Both the position numbers and the translations under genes were made by a program. Of a DNA stretch of 64,000 bases, positions 1-8,469 are shown piece by piece. The notes beneath the pieces are model-generated. The model had not been told where the DNA came from. It saw only the letters and a program-made list of their open reading frames with translations, and searched no databases. The stretch is from SAR202-VII-2 sp965263165 (GTDB lineage Bacteria; Chloroflexota; Dehalococcoidia; Lucifugimonadales; SAR202-VII-2). The stretch lies in the NCBI GenBank assembly GCA_965263165.1, contig OZ253584.1, positions 2,046,001 through 2,110,000 of the forward strand. Direction: 5' to 3'. Each line of letters starts with the position of its first letter. The first letter of the stretch is position 1.

Positions 1-531
1 CGGCGCGGGCAGTTCGTAGAGACTGCAATCGCCGAGGGTGAGAAGGTTGCCGCAGTGGGCGGCCAGGCTGTTGAGGTTGAGCCGTATCCGCGGGATGTTG
101 GAGTCGATGGAGCAGACGAAGGAAAGCAGGCACTCCCAGGGGTCCTGGCGCAGCAGCCGCAGGCCGCGGTTGCGTTGCAGCGCCTCGCGGATGTGAGGGT
201 CGCTGCGGAGATGCCGGAGGACCGTTCGCATGGGGTCGTCCAGGCGGAGGAAGGCATGGACGGCGTCGAGGGCGCCCGCTACGTCTTCCGGGCCGTCCGC
301 TGCCCCGGAGGCAGTGCGAGGAGGGGATATCGCCCAAGATTCCCGGCGCTTCGGGCCTGCTTCGACCTCGATGCCACTCTCGACCTGGCGGAGGTGGACG
401 AGCCGCCCGGCGAGGGGGCCGCAGAACCAATCGCCGTGGCGGCGCCAGAGGAATACCTGGCCGCTCTCGATGGTCTTCTCGAGGTCGAGAGGTTGAGCGA
501 CCGGCAGGAAGCCTACGGCCGCTGAAGCCAT
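1..531 (-). CDS. ogg: 8-oxoguanine DNA glycosylase, OGG1-like (3' end beyond window)
   Basis: Base-excision repair glycosylase that would remove 8-oxoguanine from DNA. The open frame runs from ATG at 531 to the window edge, giving the first 177 residues without a stop. The N-terminal OGG_N fold is recognisable: LEKTIESGQVFLWRR near residues 17-31, a WFCGPLAG strand, then LRLLRQDPWECLLSFVCS and SNIPRIR near residues 125-150, which is the signature of OGG1-type enzymes. The helix-hairpin-helix and catalytic Lys/Asp lie outside the window. Its start overlaps the 3' end of the DinG-like gene by 19 bases, so the two repair genes are probably co-transcribed. The family call is confident; the partial length prevents checking catalysis. 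Confidence 0.85.
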   Translation of the reverse strand, partial: MASAAVGFLPVAQPLDLEKTIESGQVFLWRRHGDWFCGPLAGRLVHLRQVESGIEVEAGPKRRESWAISPPRTASGAADGPEDVAGALDAVHAFLRLDDPMRTVLRHLRSDPHIREALQRNRGLRLLRQDPWECLLSFVCSIDSNIPRIRLNLNSLAAHCGNLLTLGDCSLYELPAP

Positions 532-3329
532 GCGTGGACCTGACGGCGAAGCTCGGTGATGGGGGCATCGGTGGTGGTGCAGCCGGGGATGGCGTTGATG
601 AAGGCCTTGCCGTAGCCCCGCGACGAGAGCCGTCGGTCCAGCGCAACGATGACGCCCGCGTCTTCGCGGCTGCGGATGAGGCGGCCAAAACCCTGCCTGA
701 ACCGGAGGATTGCCTGGGGAACGGCAAATTGGTTGAAGGGGTCATCGAAGTGTTCGGAGCGGGCTGCGAATACGGGGTCGTTTGGAGGGTTGAAGGGGAG
801 CCGGGCCAGGACCAGCACCTTCAACTGACCGCCCCGTAGGTCCACGCCCTCCCAGAAGCTGGCGGTGCCGAGGAGCACGGCCTTGGGGTCGTCCTGGAAG
901 CTGCGGAGGAGTTGACGGGGGGCTCCCTCGATGCCCTGGCCGAGGAGTCTGATGCCTGCGGTGCCCAGGGATCCCAGAACGCCGGCATGGGTGGCGCGGA
1001 GGGAATTGTAAGAGGTGAACAGGACCATTATGCGGCCTTCGGCGGCGAGGGCCAGCTCGATTACGGCGTCGTTCAGCGCCTGCTGGTAGGCGGGGTGGCT
1101 GGGCTCGGGCATGTCCTTGGGCACGCCGAACAGCACGGCCTGCTTGTAGTCGAAGGGTGACCCAACGAGCAGTTCGCGGCCGTCATCGATGCCGACGCGG
1201 CTGCGAAAGTAGTCGAACCCGCCGCTGGCGCTGAGTGTGGCGCTTGTCAGCACGACCGACTTCTTTTGGGCGAACAGTCCGTTCTGCAGCGCAGGTCCAA
1301 CCGACAGCGGAGCGGCGTGCATGTCCGCGGCGCCTTCCACGACGGAGGCGGTGAGCCAATAGACCATTTCCTGCTCGGGGTGGATGACGAACTCCAGGGT
1401 GTGGTCCCTCAGGTTGGCGCCCTGTTGCTGGAGGGAGCTTGCTTCCAGCAGCGCCGCGTCCAGGCTGGGAGGGCGGTTGTCGGCGTCGGTTTCGAGGGAG
1501 GCTAGGAACGCGTCCAACTCTTCCAGGACCTCTTGCAGCGAAATGTCGGCGTTCTCCCAGGCGATTTCGACGTCAGCCCAACCGGGCTGGGCTCTTACCG
1601 CACTGGTGACCTGTATCTGCGAGTTGTCGTCCCCGGGTTCGCGGTACTGGAGCATGATGCTGAAGACGACGCGTCGGAACTGCAGCCACATCCGCCGCCA
1701 GTGGAGCGTGTCCTCGGCGAGGCGGGTGAGGAGGGCGTCCATGTCGCGGCGGCGATGGTCGGGCAGCGACGACTGGCGCAAGGCGTGGCGGGCCCTGTCG
1801 ACGAGGCCTCCTGGGCCTGCCAGGCCGTCGACGATGGCTTCAGTTTCCCTGTGAACGATGTTGAATCCGAAGCTGCGGGTGGCCTCTTCCTCCAGGTGGT
1901 GGGCCTCATCGATGACGAGGTAGTCGTATGGAGGGATGGCGCCGCCGCCTCTGGCGAGGTCGGTTAGTAACAGGGAGTGGTTGACGACCAGCAGATGAGC
2001 CCCCTCGGCTTGGTCCTTGGCGCGGCGGAAGAAACAGACGCCGTTGGGCGCCTTGCATTCGCCGCCGTCAGCGGAGAAGCGGTTCCACCACTGCATCTCG
2101 CGGCCTGCGACGCCGATCTCCGAGCGATCGCCGGTGGTGGTGTCCTGAAGCCAGAGGAGGGTCTTCGAGAGCAGGCGGGCCTCTTCGGGTGATAGGGTCT
2201 CGCTGTCGCGGAGATTGAGCCAGCGGCGCAGGCACAGGTAGTTGGAGCGTCCCTTGAGCAGGGAGGTCTGGATATCGGCATTTTGAAACTCCGGCTCGGT
2301 GGACAGCGCCTCAATCAGGGCCGGGATGTCCTTGCGGATGAGCTGGTCTTGCAGGTTGAGCGTGGCGGTGGACACAACAACCCGGACGCCGTTGGCGAGG
2401 GCAAACAACAGCGACGGCAGCAGGTAGGCCAGGGACTTGCCGACGCCGGTTCCGGCCTCTACGACGAGGTGCACGCCGCTGTTGATGGCTTGGGCGACTT
2501 CCAGGGCCATCCTCTGTTGTTCCTGCCGCGCCTCGTAGGCTGGGAAGCGCCGGGAAAGGGGGCCGCCGGGGGCGAAGAAGCGCTTCAGGACGCCGAGGTC
2601 GATGGGCTTGAATTCGCGGGCGGCGTTGAGGGGTCGGGATCTGGGAAGCCGCTTGCCCAACGCGGCGATGTCGATGACCTGGGTCGCTTCCGATGGGGCG
2701 GATCCGGCGAGGGCCGCGCCTTCCACCCGCTTCAGCAGGGGGGCGGGGCTCCAGCCGGAGCGGTTGGCCCACCGGGCGATTTCGGAAAGATGGTGGGCCG
2801 GAATATCGAGGGCTCTGTCCACCAGCGCCAGAAAGACCCTGCGAGTCACATCGGCGTCTTCCCAGGCTCGGTGGGGACGGGGATGGGGGACGTTGAGTTC
2901 CTCGGCGAGGCGGGCAAGAGAGTATTCGGGTAGGCGCGGCAGGAGCGCCGAGGCGAGATCCCTAGTGTCGTAGGGGGGATTGGACTGGGCCACGAGCTTC
3001 TGGCGCAGGAACGCCAGATCGAAGGCCACGTTCTGCCCTACGATGGGGTAGGTTCCCAGAAACGCCATGAGGTCCGGGGCGATGGCCGAGAAGTAAGGCG
3101 CGCCGTCCAGTTCCTGTTGCGTGATGCCCGTCAACGACCGCACGAACGGGGGCAGGGGCCTACCGGGATTGACGAGGGTCTGGAAGGTTTCCAAGACTTC
3201 CTCGCCCTGGAACTTGACGGCGCCGACCTCGATGATTTCGTCTCGTTCGGCGTCGAGGCCGGTGGTCTCAAGGTCGACGGCAACGCAGACTTCGTGGAGG
3301 GGGAGATTGGCCAAAGGGGTTTGCGTCAC
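513..3329 (-). CDS. dinG: DinG-family helicase with N-terminal DnaQ-like 3'-5' exonuclease
   Basis: Predicted DNA repair exonuclease/helicase of 938 residues, the fused architecture known from Bacillus DinG. The N-terminal domain carries the DEDD exonuclease motif DLETTG (D19, E21) and a distal HRAWEDAD motif near residue 155. The helicase part has Walker A EAGTGVGKS near residue 290 and the DEAH box VIDEAHH near 470, with C-terminal motifs including GTASFWEGVDL and QGFGRLIR. Between motifs I and II only three likely cluster cysteines are seen (NYLC, GGEC, NGVC) rather than the four of E. coli DinG, so an Fe-S cluster is uncertain. The product ends in HAWLQRP and overlaps the downstream glycosylase by 19 bases. 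Confidence 0.93.
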   Translation of the reverse strand: MTQTPLANLPLHEVCVAVDLETTGLDAERDEIIEVGAVKFQGEEVLETFQTLVNPGRPLPPFVRSLTGITQQELDGAPYFSAIAPDLMAFLGTYPIVGQNVAFDLAFLRQKLVAQSNPPYDTRDLASALLPRLPEYSLARLAEELNVPHPRPHRAWEDADVTRRVFLALVDRALDIPAHHLSEIARWANRSGWSPAPLLKRVEGAALAGSAPSEATQVIDIAALGKRLPRSRPLNAAREFKPIDLGVLKRFFAPGGPLSRRFPAYEARQEQQRMALEVAQAINSGVHLVVEAGTGVGKSLAYLLPSLLFALANGVRVVVSTATLNLQDQLIRKDIPALIEALSTEPEFQNADIQTSLLKGRSNYLCLRRWLNLRDSETLSPEEARLLSKTLLWLQDTTTGDRSEIGVAGREMQWWNRFSADGGECKAPNGVCFFRRAKDQAEGAHLLVVNHSLLLTDLARGGGAIPPYDYLVIDEAHHLEEEATRSFGFNIVHRETEAIVDGLAGPGGLVDRARHALRQSSLPDHRRRDMDALLTRLAEDTLHWRRMWLQFRRVVFSIMLQYREPGDDNSQIQVTSAVRAQPGWADVEIAWENADISLQEVLEELDAFLASLETDADNRPPSLDAALLEASSLQQQGANLRDHTLEFVIHPEQEMVYWLTASVVEGAADMHAAPLSVGPALQNGLFAQKKSVVLTSATLSASGGFDYFRSRVGIDDGRELLVGSPFDYKQAVLFGVPKDMPEPSHPAYQQALNDAVIELALAAEGRIMVLFTSYNSLRATHAGVLGSLGTAGIRLLGQGIEGAPRQLLRSFQDDPKAVLLGTASFWEGVDLRGGQLKVLVLARLPFNPPNDPVFAARSEHFDDPFNQFAVPQAILRFRQGFGRLIRSREDAGVIVALDRRLSSRGYGKAFINAIPGCTTTDAPITELRRQVHAWLQRP

Positions 3330-3448
3330 GCGGTGGTCCTTCCTCTGCTCTGCGGCGGTTGCCGTACAGGCGAACGCTTCGGGCGGGTGTTGGGCCCGCT
3401 CCAGCCAGGGTGTATGAGGCCATCTTCCATCATCAGAGGCGCCATTGG

Positions 3449-4333
3449 CTAGCGGGGAATGTCAGCGCCATCGCTGTCGGGCCGCCAGGCCTCTACGAGG
3501 TAGGCGCGCCAGCCTCGGGCGTGGGCCAGCAGGGCGCGGGCCGCCACCGCCTCAGGGCGCTGGGAAAAGAGGGCGTAGAGCGATGGCCCCGTCCCCGATA
3601 GATGCGCGGACTCAGCCCCGGCTCGCAGCATCCCGTCGCGATATTCGGCCAGGCCCGGAAATGCCTGGAGGGCCTCGTCATCGAAAGCGTTGTAGAGGAG
3701 GGCGGGGGGAATGTCTCCGCCTGCGCGGATGCGGCCTGCGAGCTTGAAGGTGAGCGCGCCGCGCGTGTGGCGATCGGCGGGCAGGCGGGAGTACAGCGTT
3801 GCCGTCTTGTGGTCGAGGGGGATGTCGGGACACAGCAGGACGATGAAAGGAAGGTTGGCCGGGGGCAGGGGCTCGATCTTTTCGCCGCGGCCCAGGCAGA
3901 GGGCGGCCCCGCCGTGCAGAAAGAACGGCACGTCGGAGCCAAGGCTGGCGCCCAGGGCCTCGAGCTTGGCGAGGGGCAGGCCAAGGTCCCAGAGCCGGTT
4001 GAGCCCTCTGAGCGCGGCGGCCGCGTCGCTGCTGCCCCCGCCGAGGCCCGCGGCCGTGGGTATCTCTTTTTCCAGGAACATGTGAGCGCCCTTGGCGGTC
4101 CCCGTAGCTTCCCGGAGAAGATGGGCTGCCCGCAGGACGAGGTTGTCGGGGCCCATAAATGAGGCGTCGGAGCACTCCAGGGTGACCTCCGGGGCCTTCT
4201 CGAGGGTCAGCGCGTCAAAGAGGGTGACCGTTTGGAGCAGCAGGGTCACCTCGTGGAAGCCGTCGGGGCGGCGACGTATGACCTCCAAGGTGAGGTTGAT
4301 CTTGGCCGGCACCCTGAGCGCGAGGGTCGTCAT
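3449..4333 (-). CDS. ispE: 4-diphosphocytidyl-2-C-methyl-D-erythritol kinase
   Basis: GHMP kinase of the MEP (non-mevalonate) isoprenoid pathway; it phosphorylates the 2-hydroxyl of CDP-methylerythritol in the cytoplasm. The 294-residue length is normal for IspE. The start region reads RVPAKINLTLEV, typical of the family, and the ATP-binding GHMP motif PTAAGLGGGSSDAAAAL lies near residues 91-107, with a C-terminal LSGTGPSLYALF motif. Its ATG overlaps the stop of rsmA by four bases (ATGA), so the two are translationally coupled. The rsmA-ispE pairing is common in bacteria and supports both calls. Confidence 0.95.
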   Translation of the reverse strand: MTTLALRVPAKINLTLEVIRRRPDGFHEVTLLLQTVTLFDALTLEKAPEVTLECSDASFMGPDNLVLRAAHLLREATGTAKGAHMFLEKEIPTAAGLGGGSSDAAAALRGLNRLWDLGLPLAKLEALGASLGSDVPFFLHGGAALCLGRGEKIEPLPPANLPFIVLLCPDIPLDHKTATLYSRLPADRHTRGALTFKLAGRIRAGGDIPPALLYNAFDDEALQAFPGLAEYRDGMLRAGAESAHLSGTGPSLYALFSQRPEAVAARALLAHARGWRAYLVEAWRPDSDGADIPR

Positions 4334-5181
4334 GAGGGTTCATCCAGGGCGCGCGTCAAGCGAGACCAGTCATCGAGTGAAAGGTCTGCGGGCCGCTGGG
4401 TGGGGTTGAGGGCGGCTCTGTCCAGCATCGCCGTGACGGACTCCCGGGGCAGGCTGAGACCCTGGGCCAGGGAGTTGCGGATCTGTTTGCGGGGTGCTGC
4501 GAAACCACCGCGCACGACCCTGAAGAAGGCGGCGATGTCGGGCGCGTCAACCGCCGGTTGGACATGGACGTCAATGCGAACTACGGCGGACGTCACCTTG
4601 GGCCTTGGGTGGAATGCGTCGGGCGGCACGGTGCAGACCAGGCGCGGCGCTCCATAGGTCTGCACGGCAATGCTGACCAGGGACTTGGCGCCCGACTGCG
4701 CCACCATCGCTTGGGCTACTTCCAGTTGGACCATGACCACCATGACGCTGGGCGGGCGGGCGGCTTCGAGGAAGCGCCGGAGTATGGGGAGAGCGGCATA
4801 GTAGGGAAGGTTGGCGGCGACCTTGTATGGGCCCTTGGCGCCGCCCAGGGCGTCGTCGATGTTTATCTCTCTGGCGTCGGCGTGGAGGATGGAGACGTTT
4901 GGAATGTCTCGGCAGGCCGCGTTGAGGGCTTGTGCGAGCGCGGGGTCTAGCTCTACAGCGATGACCCGGGCTGCGAGGCGGGCCAGTTCCTGAGTGAGCG
5001 AGCCCTGGCCGGGGCCTATCTCGATAACGGTGTCCGCGGGGCCAACCTCGGCGGCGGTGGCGATGGCTTGCAGGATGGGTCGGCTGGCGAGGAAGTGCTG
5101 GCCAAGAGACTTGCGAGGGCGCGCGGCAGGCAGGAGCCTGCGAACGCGGTCGGGGATGGAAACGGGGGCCTCAATGGTCAT
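4330..5181 (-). CDS. rsmA: 16S rRNA (adenine1518-N6/adenine1519-N6)-dimethyltransferase
   Basis: KsgA/RsmA dimethylates two adjacent adenines in the 3' terminal loop of 16S rRNA using SAM, a late step of small-subunit maturation. The 283-residue product shows the family start motif KSLGQHFL near residue 23, the SAM-binding motif VIEIGPGQGSLT near 55, and the catalytic NLPYY motif near 130. It starts 32 bases downstream of the SRP RNA on the same strand and is coupled to ispE by a four-base overlap. No unusual residues are seen. Confidence 0.95.
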   Translation of the reverse strand: MTIEAPVSIPDRVRRLLPAARPRKSLGQHFLASRPILQAIATAAEVGPADTVIEIGPGQGSLTQELARLAARVIAVELDPALAQALNAACRDIPNVSILHADAREINIDDALGGAKGPYKVAANLPYYAALPILRRFLEAARPPSVMVVMVQLEVAQAMVAQSGAKSLVSIAVQTYGAPRLVCTVPPDAFHPRPKVTSAVVRIDVHVQPAVDAPDIAAFFRVVRGGFAAPRKQIRNSLAQGLSLPRESVTAMLDRAALNPTQRPADLSLDDWSRLTRALDEPS

Positions 5182-5212
5182 GGGAGGCCTCGATGGCTAT
5201 GAGGGGGTTGTA

Positions 5213-5477
5213 GGCCGTGCACCCTCCTTCGATCCGGAGCTCCGGGCCCGCCACTCCCAGGGGAGCATTGACCAGGCTGGACTGGGCGCCCAGATGGATA
5301 CCGCTTACCGCTGCTCCCTTCCGGGCCTGACGGGGTTCACGGACTTCTGTCGCGCAGGGCCCGGCCAGCTATCCCTGGGGCAAACGAAGATCGGAGACAA
5401 ACCTCGGGAGGGAGTTCAACCCCGCTGTAGCGGATTGCGGGTGCAGGGCACCGCTAGCTCCCCGTCTAGCACGGCCT
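5213..5477 (-). ncRNA. ffs: Signal recognition particle RNA, large (Alu-containing) form
   Basis: RNA scaffold of the signal recognition particle, binding Ffh to target nascent membrane proteins. Read on the minus strand, it carries the conserved domain IV core GTCAGGCCCGGAAGGGAGCA (5307-5330 region) with the asymmetric loop and GGAA tetraloop. It also has a 5' Alu domain closely resembling the Bacillus subtilis scRNA: GGTGCCCTGCACCCGCAATC and CCGCTACAGC, then CCCGAGGTTTGT. The 5' GCCGTGC (5469-5475) pairs with the 3' GCACGGC (5214-5220), closing a molecule of about 265 nt, the size of the Bacillus form rather than the roughly 110-nt E. coli form. Ends are estimated from this terminal helix. 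Confidence 0.93.
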
Positions 5478-5669
5478 GCGTCAATCGTAGGGGGGGCGGG
5501 GGCGGGTGTCAACGGCGCGTCGATGGAGGAGCGAGCGCGTTGGAAGTGGGATAGTCGAGAGCTTCGATGGGGATGCCGTTGCGTGCGGCGCGGCTTTTGA
5601 CCCCTTCAGAGGTGGGTGGTATTATCCGCGTGTGAGTATCGAGGTAGCCCTTCCCTGAGGTTGGTCCGC

Positions 5670-6266
5670 GTGTCCGAGCTTCAGGACGTTGCTGAGACGA
5701 TTCGGTCCTGCGAGGACTGCCCGCTGTCCCGCGGCCGGATCCAGGCTGTTCCCGGCGAAGGGTCTGAGACGGCCAACGTCATGTTCATCGGCGAGGCGCC
5801 CGGCTTTTGGGAAGACCAGCAGGGCCGGCCTTTCGTGGGGCCGGCGGGGAAGTTGCTGGACCAACTTCTTGCCGGGGTGGGCATGAAGAGGAGCGACGTT
5901 TACATCACCAACATGGTGAAGTGCAGGCCAGCGGACAACAGGGACCCATATCCCGGCGAGCTTCAGGCCTGCGCCAAGCACCTGGATCGCCAGATCGAGC
6001 TGATTCAGCCGAAGGTGATTGTGACGTTGGGGCGCCACTCCCTGGCAAGGTTCTTCCCCAAAGAGACCATCGGCAAGGCAAGGGGCAAGGCCAGGAACGT
6101 TGGCAATGTTACCGTGTTTCCTGTGTACCATCCGGCGGCTGCGCTAAGGCAGGAGAGCTTGAAGGAGGTCCTGGAAAAGGACTTCGAGCGCCTGCCGGAA
6201 TTGGTGCGGCGGCCCCCGGAGGCCGAGTCGCAGGAGCAGGATAGCCAGCAGCTCCCCATGTTTTAG
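5670..6266 (+). CDS. Type-4 uracil-DNA glycosylase with Fe-S cluster
   Basis: Removes uracil from DNA at the first step of base-excision repair. The 198-residue product has the family 4 features: active-site motif GEAPG followed by GRPFVGPAGKLLD, ITNMVKCRP, and the C-terminal YHPAAALRQ motif. Four cysteines that bind the 4Fe-4S cluster in this family are all present (C14 and C17 in SCEDCP, then about C85 in KCRP and about C101 in QACAK). I chose the GTG at 5670 because CCTGAGG lies at a good distance upstream and the protein then begins just before the conserved region. The open frame extends back to an ATG at 5616 with no homology. Confidence 0.9.
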   Translation: MSELQDVAETIRSCEDCPLSRGRIQAVPGEGSETANVMFIGEAPGFWEDQQGRPFVGPAGKLLDQLLAGVGMKRSDVYITNMVKCRPADNRDPYPGELQACAKHLDRQIELIQPKVIVTLGRHSLARFFPKETIGKARGKARNVGNVTVFPVYHPAAALRQESLKEVLEKDFERLPELVRRPPEAESQEQDSQQLPMF

Positions 6267-6358
6267 ATTCGTTTCGGCGAAGTGGGCCGTTCATGCGGGC
6301 GGCGCGCGGTTGAATGTCACTGTCCAAGCCTTATGCACTGGGGGAGGAAGCCCTGCTT

Positions 6359-8017
6359 ATGAACCGAGAAGCTCTTCGCGTTATTCCACTGGGCGGCCTT
6401 GGCGAGATAGGCCGCAACATGCTGGCCCTAGAGTATGGCGACGACATCGTTGTCATTGACGCCGGTCTGCTGTTTCCCAAGGAGGACATGCTTGGCGTTG
6501 ACCTGGTATTGCCCGACATCACCTACCTTGTCGAAAACAAGGAGAAGGTGCGGGCGATACTGATTACCCACGGCCACGAGGACCACATAGGCGCGCTTTC
6601 GTACGTGCTGAAGGACCTGGACGTTCCGGTTTACGCCTCCCGGCTGGCGCACGGCTTGATTACGGTGAAGTTGCGGGAGCACCGAGCCCTGAAGGGACAC
6701 AGGGTGGAGGTGATCGAGCCGGGGGTGAAGTACCGGTTTGGGGAGTTCACGGCGGAGTGGTTCAACGTTTGTCACAGCATCCCCGACGCCATGGGGATTG
6801 CTCTGTGGACTCCCGTTGGTCTGGTGGTCCACACGGGAGATTTCAAGATCGACCACACGCCGGTGGACGGCAAGACCATGGACTTCGCCCGGCTGGCAAC
6901 GCTGTCCACAGAAGGGGTGCTTTTGCTCCTTTCCGACTCGACCTATGCCGAGCGGGGCGGGCACACGCTTTCCGAATGCATCGTCGGCGATGCGCTGCAC
7001 AAGGAGATTGGAGAAGCGACCGGGCGCGTGATGGTGGCGACGTTCGCCTCGCTGATATCCAGGATGCAGCAGGTCATCAACGCCGCGGTGGACCATGGGA
7101 GGAAGGTGTCCGTGGTGGGGCGCAGCATGGTGAACAACGTGCAGATGGCCACCAAGATGGGCTATCTGGAGGCGCCGCCGGGAACCTTGGTGTCGCCGGC
7201 GGAGTTGCGCAAGTACGCGCCTGAGGAGTCGGTGATTCTGTCTACGGGGAGCCAGGGTGAACCGACATCGGTGCTGGTCAGGGTATCGAACAGGGACCAT
7301 CGCGATATCTCCGTGATGGAAGGGGACACCATCATTCTGTCGTCGCACCCCATTCCCGGCAACGAGACGGCGGTTGCCAAGGCCATCGACAACCTGTGCC
7401 GCCAGGGAGCGAGGGTGCTCCACTCTGGGACGTCACTGGTGCACGTGCACGGCCACGCCAGCCAGGAAGAGTTGAAGCTGATGCTCAACCTGGTGCGTCC
7501 CCAGTACTTCGTGCCCGTTCACGGCGAGTACCGGCATCTGGTGGCCCACGGTGCGCTGGCAAGGTCGGTGGGGGTGGAGGCTGATAACGTTTTCGTTCTG
7601 GAGGATGGGGACATGCTGGAGATCGGGCAGGAAGGCGCCGAAGTCGTTGGGGAGGTTCCGGCGGGGATGGTGTACGTGGACGGGCTGAGACTCTGGGACA
7701 TGGCCAGTGTTGTCCTGCGGGACAGGCGAACACTGGCCAGGGACGGCATTCTGGTGGCGGTGGTGGCGGTGGATGGCCGCACGGGCACAGTGGCCCGGCG
7801 GCCGGAGATCGTCTCCAGCGGATTGGTGGAGGGGGACGAGGCGTTGGATTTGTATGAGAGGACGGCTCAGGCTGTCATGGACGCGCTGAACCACGGGGCG
7901 CCGCTGCCGGCCGACTATGGCTATCTGCACGCCAAGGTGAGGGAGACGGTGGCCGATTTCATCTATCAGGAGACCCGCCGGAGGCCGATGATTATACCTG
8001 TGGCCATCGAGCTCTAG
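6359..8017 (+). CDS. rnj: Ribonuclease J
   Basis: Metallo-beta-lactamase/beta-CASP nuclease with 5'-3' exonuclease and endonuclease activity in mRNA decay and rRNA maturation. The product is 552 residues from the chosen start. The N-terminus reads RVIPLGGLGEIGRNM as in other RNase J proteins. The zinc motif HGHEDHIGAL lies near residues 71-80, with VHTGDFKID, SDST and the beta-CASP motifs STGSQGEP and SSHPIPGNE further on. I prefer ATG 6359 over ATG 6314 because GGGGGAGG (6340-6347) precedes it at normal spacing, and the extra 15 residues are not family-like. It is followed by ftsK after a 450-base gap. Confidence 0.95.
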   Translation: MNREALRVIPLGGLGEIGRNMLALEYGDDIVVIDAGLLFPKEDMLGVDLVLPDITYLVENKEKVRAILITHGHEDHIGALSYVLKDLDVPVYASRLAHGLITVKLREHRALKGHRVEVIEPGVKYRFGEFTAEWFNVCHSIPDAMGIALWTPVGLVVHTGDFKIDHTPVDGKTMDFARLATLSTEGVLLLLSDSTYAERGGHTLSECIVGDALHKEIGEATGRVMVATFASLISRMQQVINAAVDHGRKVSVVGRSMVNNVQMATKMGYLEAPPGTLVSPAELRKYAPEESVILSTGSQGEPTSVLVRVSNRDHRDISVMEGDTIILSSHPIPGNETAVAKAIDNLCRQGARVLHSGTSLVHVHGHASQEELKLMLNLVRPQYFVPVHGEYRHLVAHGALARSVGVEADNVFVLEDGDMLEIGQEGAEVVGEVPAGMVYVDGLRLWDMASVVLRDRRTLARDGILVAVVAVDGRTGTVARRPEIVSSGLVEGDEALDLYERTAQAVMDALNHGAPLPADYGYLHAKVRETVADFIYQETRRRPMIIPVAIEL

Positions 8018-8106
8018 GATGCACAGTCGGGTCTGACCATCTGGATCGTTGGCGCAGCGGGCTCCGGTCTGCGCCGTCCATTGCGTCCGCCGCGCTTCCC
8101 GTATAT

Positions 8107-8310
8107 CAGAGAACTTTCCATAACCGGCGCCACGCGCGCATGGCTCCATGCCCACCGTGATACCGCGCATCAACCCGGCGTTGTACGACGAAATTCCTTG
8201 CTCCGTAGCCGGGGGGATACTCACGTCCCTTCCCGCGTGTTCGGGTGAAGGTTAGGATTGGGTCAGGGTAGTGCGGAAAACTCGGCGCAGGAGTTGCGCA
8301 AGGGTCTCTT
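8107..8310 (+). repeat. Dispersed repeat family A, copy 1
   Basis: About 205 bp in the otherwise empty 8018-8469 gap between rnj and ftsK. It matches 51602-51806 along its length: both share GGCGCCACGCGC, GGCGTTGTA, GGTTAGGAT, ATAGTGCGG or GTAGTGCGG, and CGGCGCAG/TGGCGCAG blocks in the same order and spacing. A third copy is split by an IS110 element (36569-36684 and 37830-37876). No open reading frame is conserved among the copies, so it is probably a non-autonomous element or structured intergenic repeat. The remainder of the gap (8311-8469) shows nothing I recognise. Confidence 0.7.
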
Positions 8311-8469
8311 TACCCGGTGGGACGGGCTCTAGTTACTCCTGTGAGAGGCCCATCTTCGCGGTCGTTGAGTCGAGCCGCTTCGCCCCCTCTGTAGTGCGAA
8401 CGTCTGTTTGGGGTTACAATGGGGGAGCGCGCGCACTCGCGTTGCGCTGGGGTTGCGGGCTGAATAGCT

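Noticed and set aside
55..525. Plus-strand frame of 156 codons at the window start
   Set aside because: It is the complement of the OGG1-like gene, whose protein motifs are clear on the minus strand.
6428..7423. Long minus-strand frame opposite RNase J
   Set aside because: Arg/His/Pro-rich product with no family features; it mirrors the real gene.
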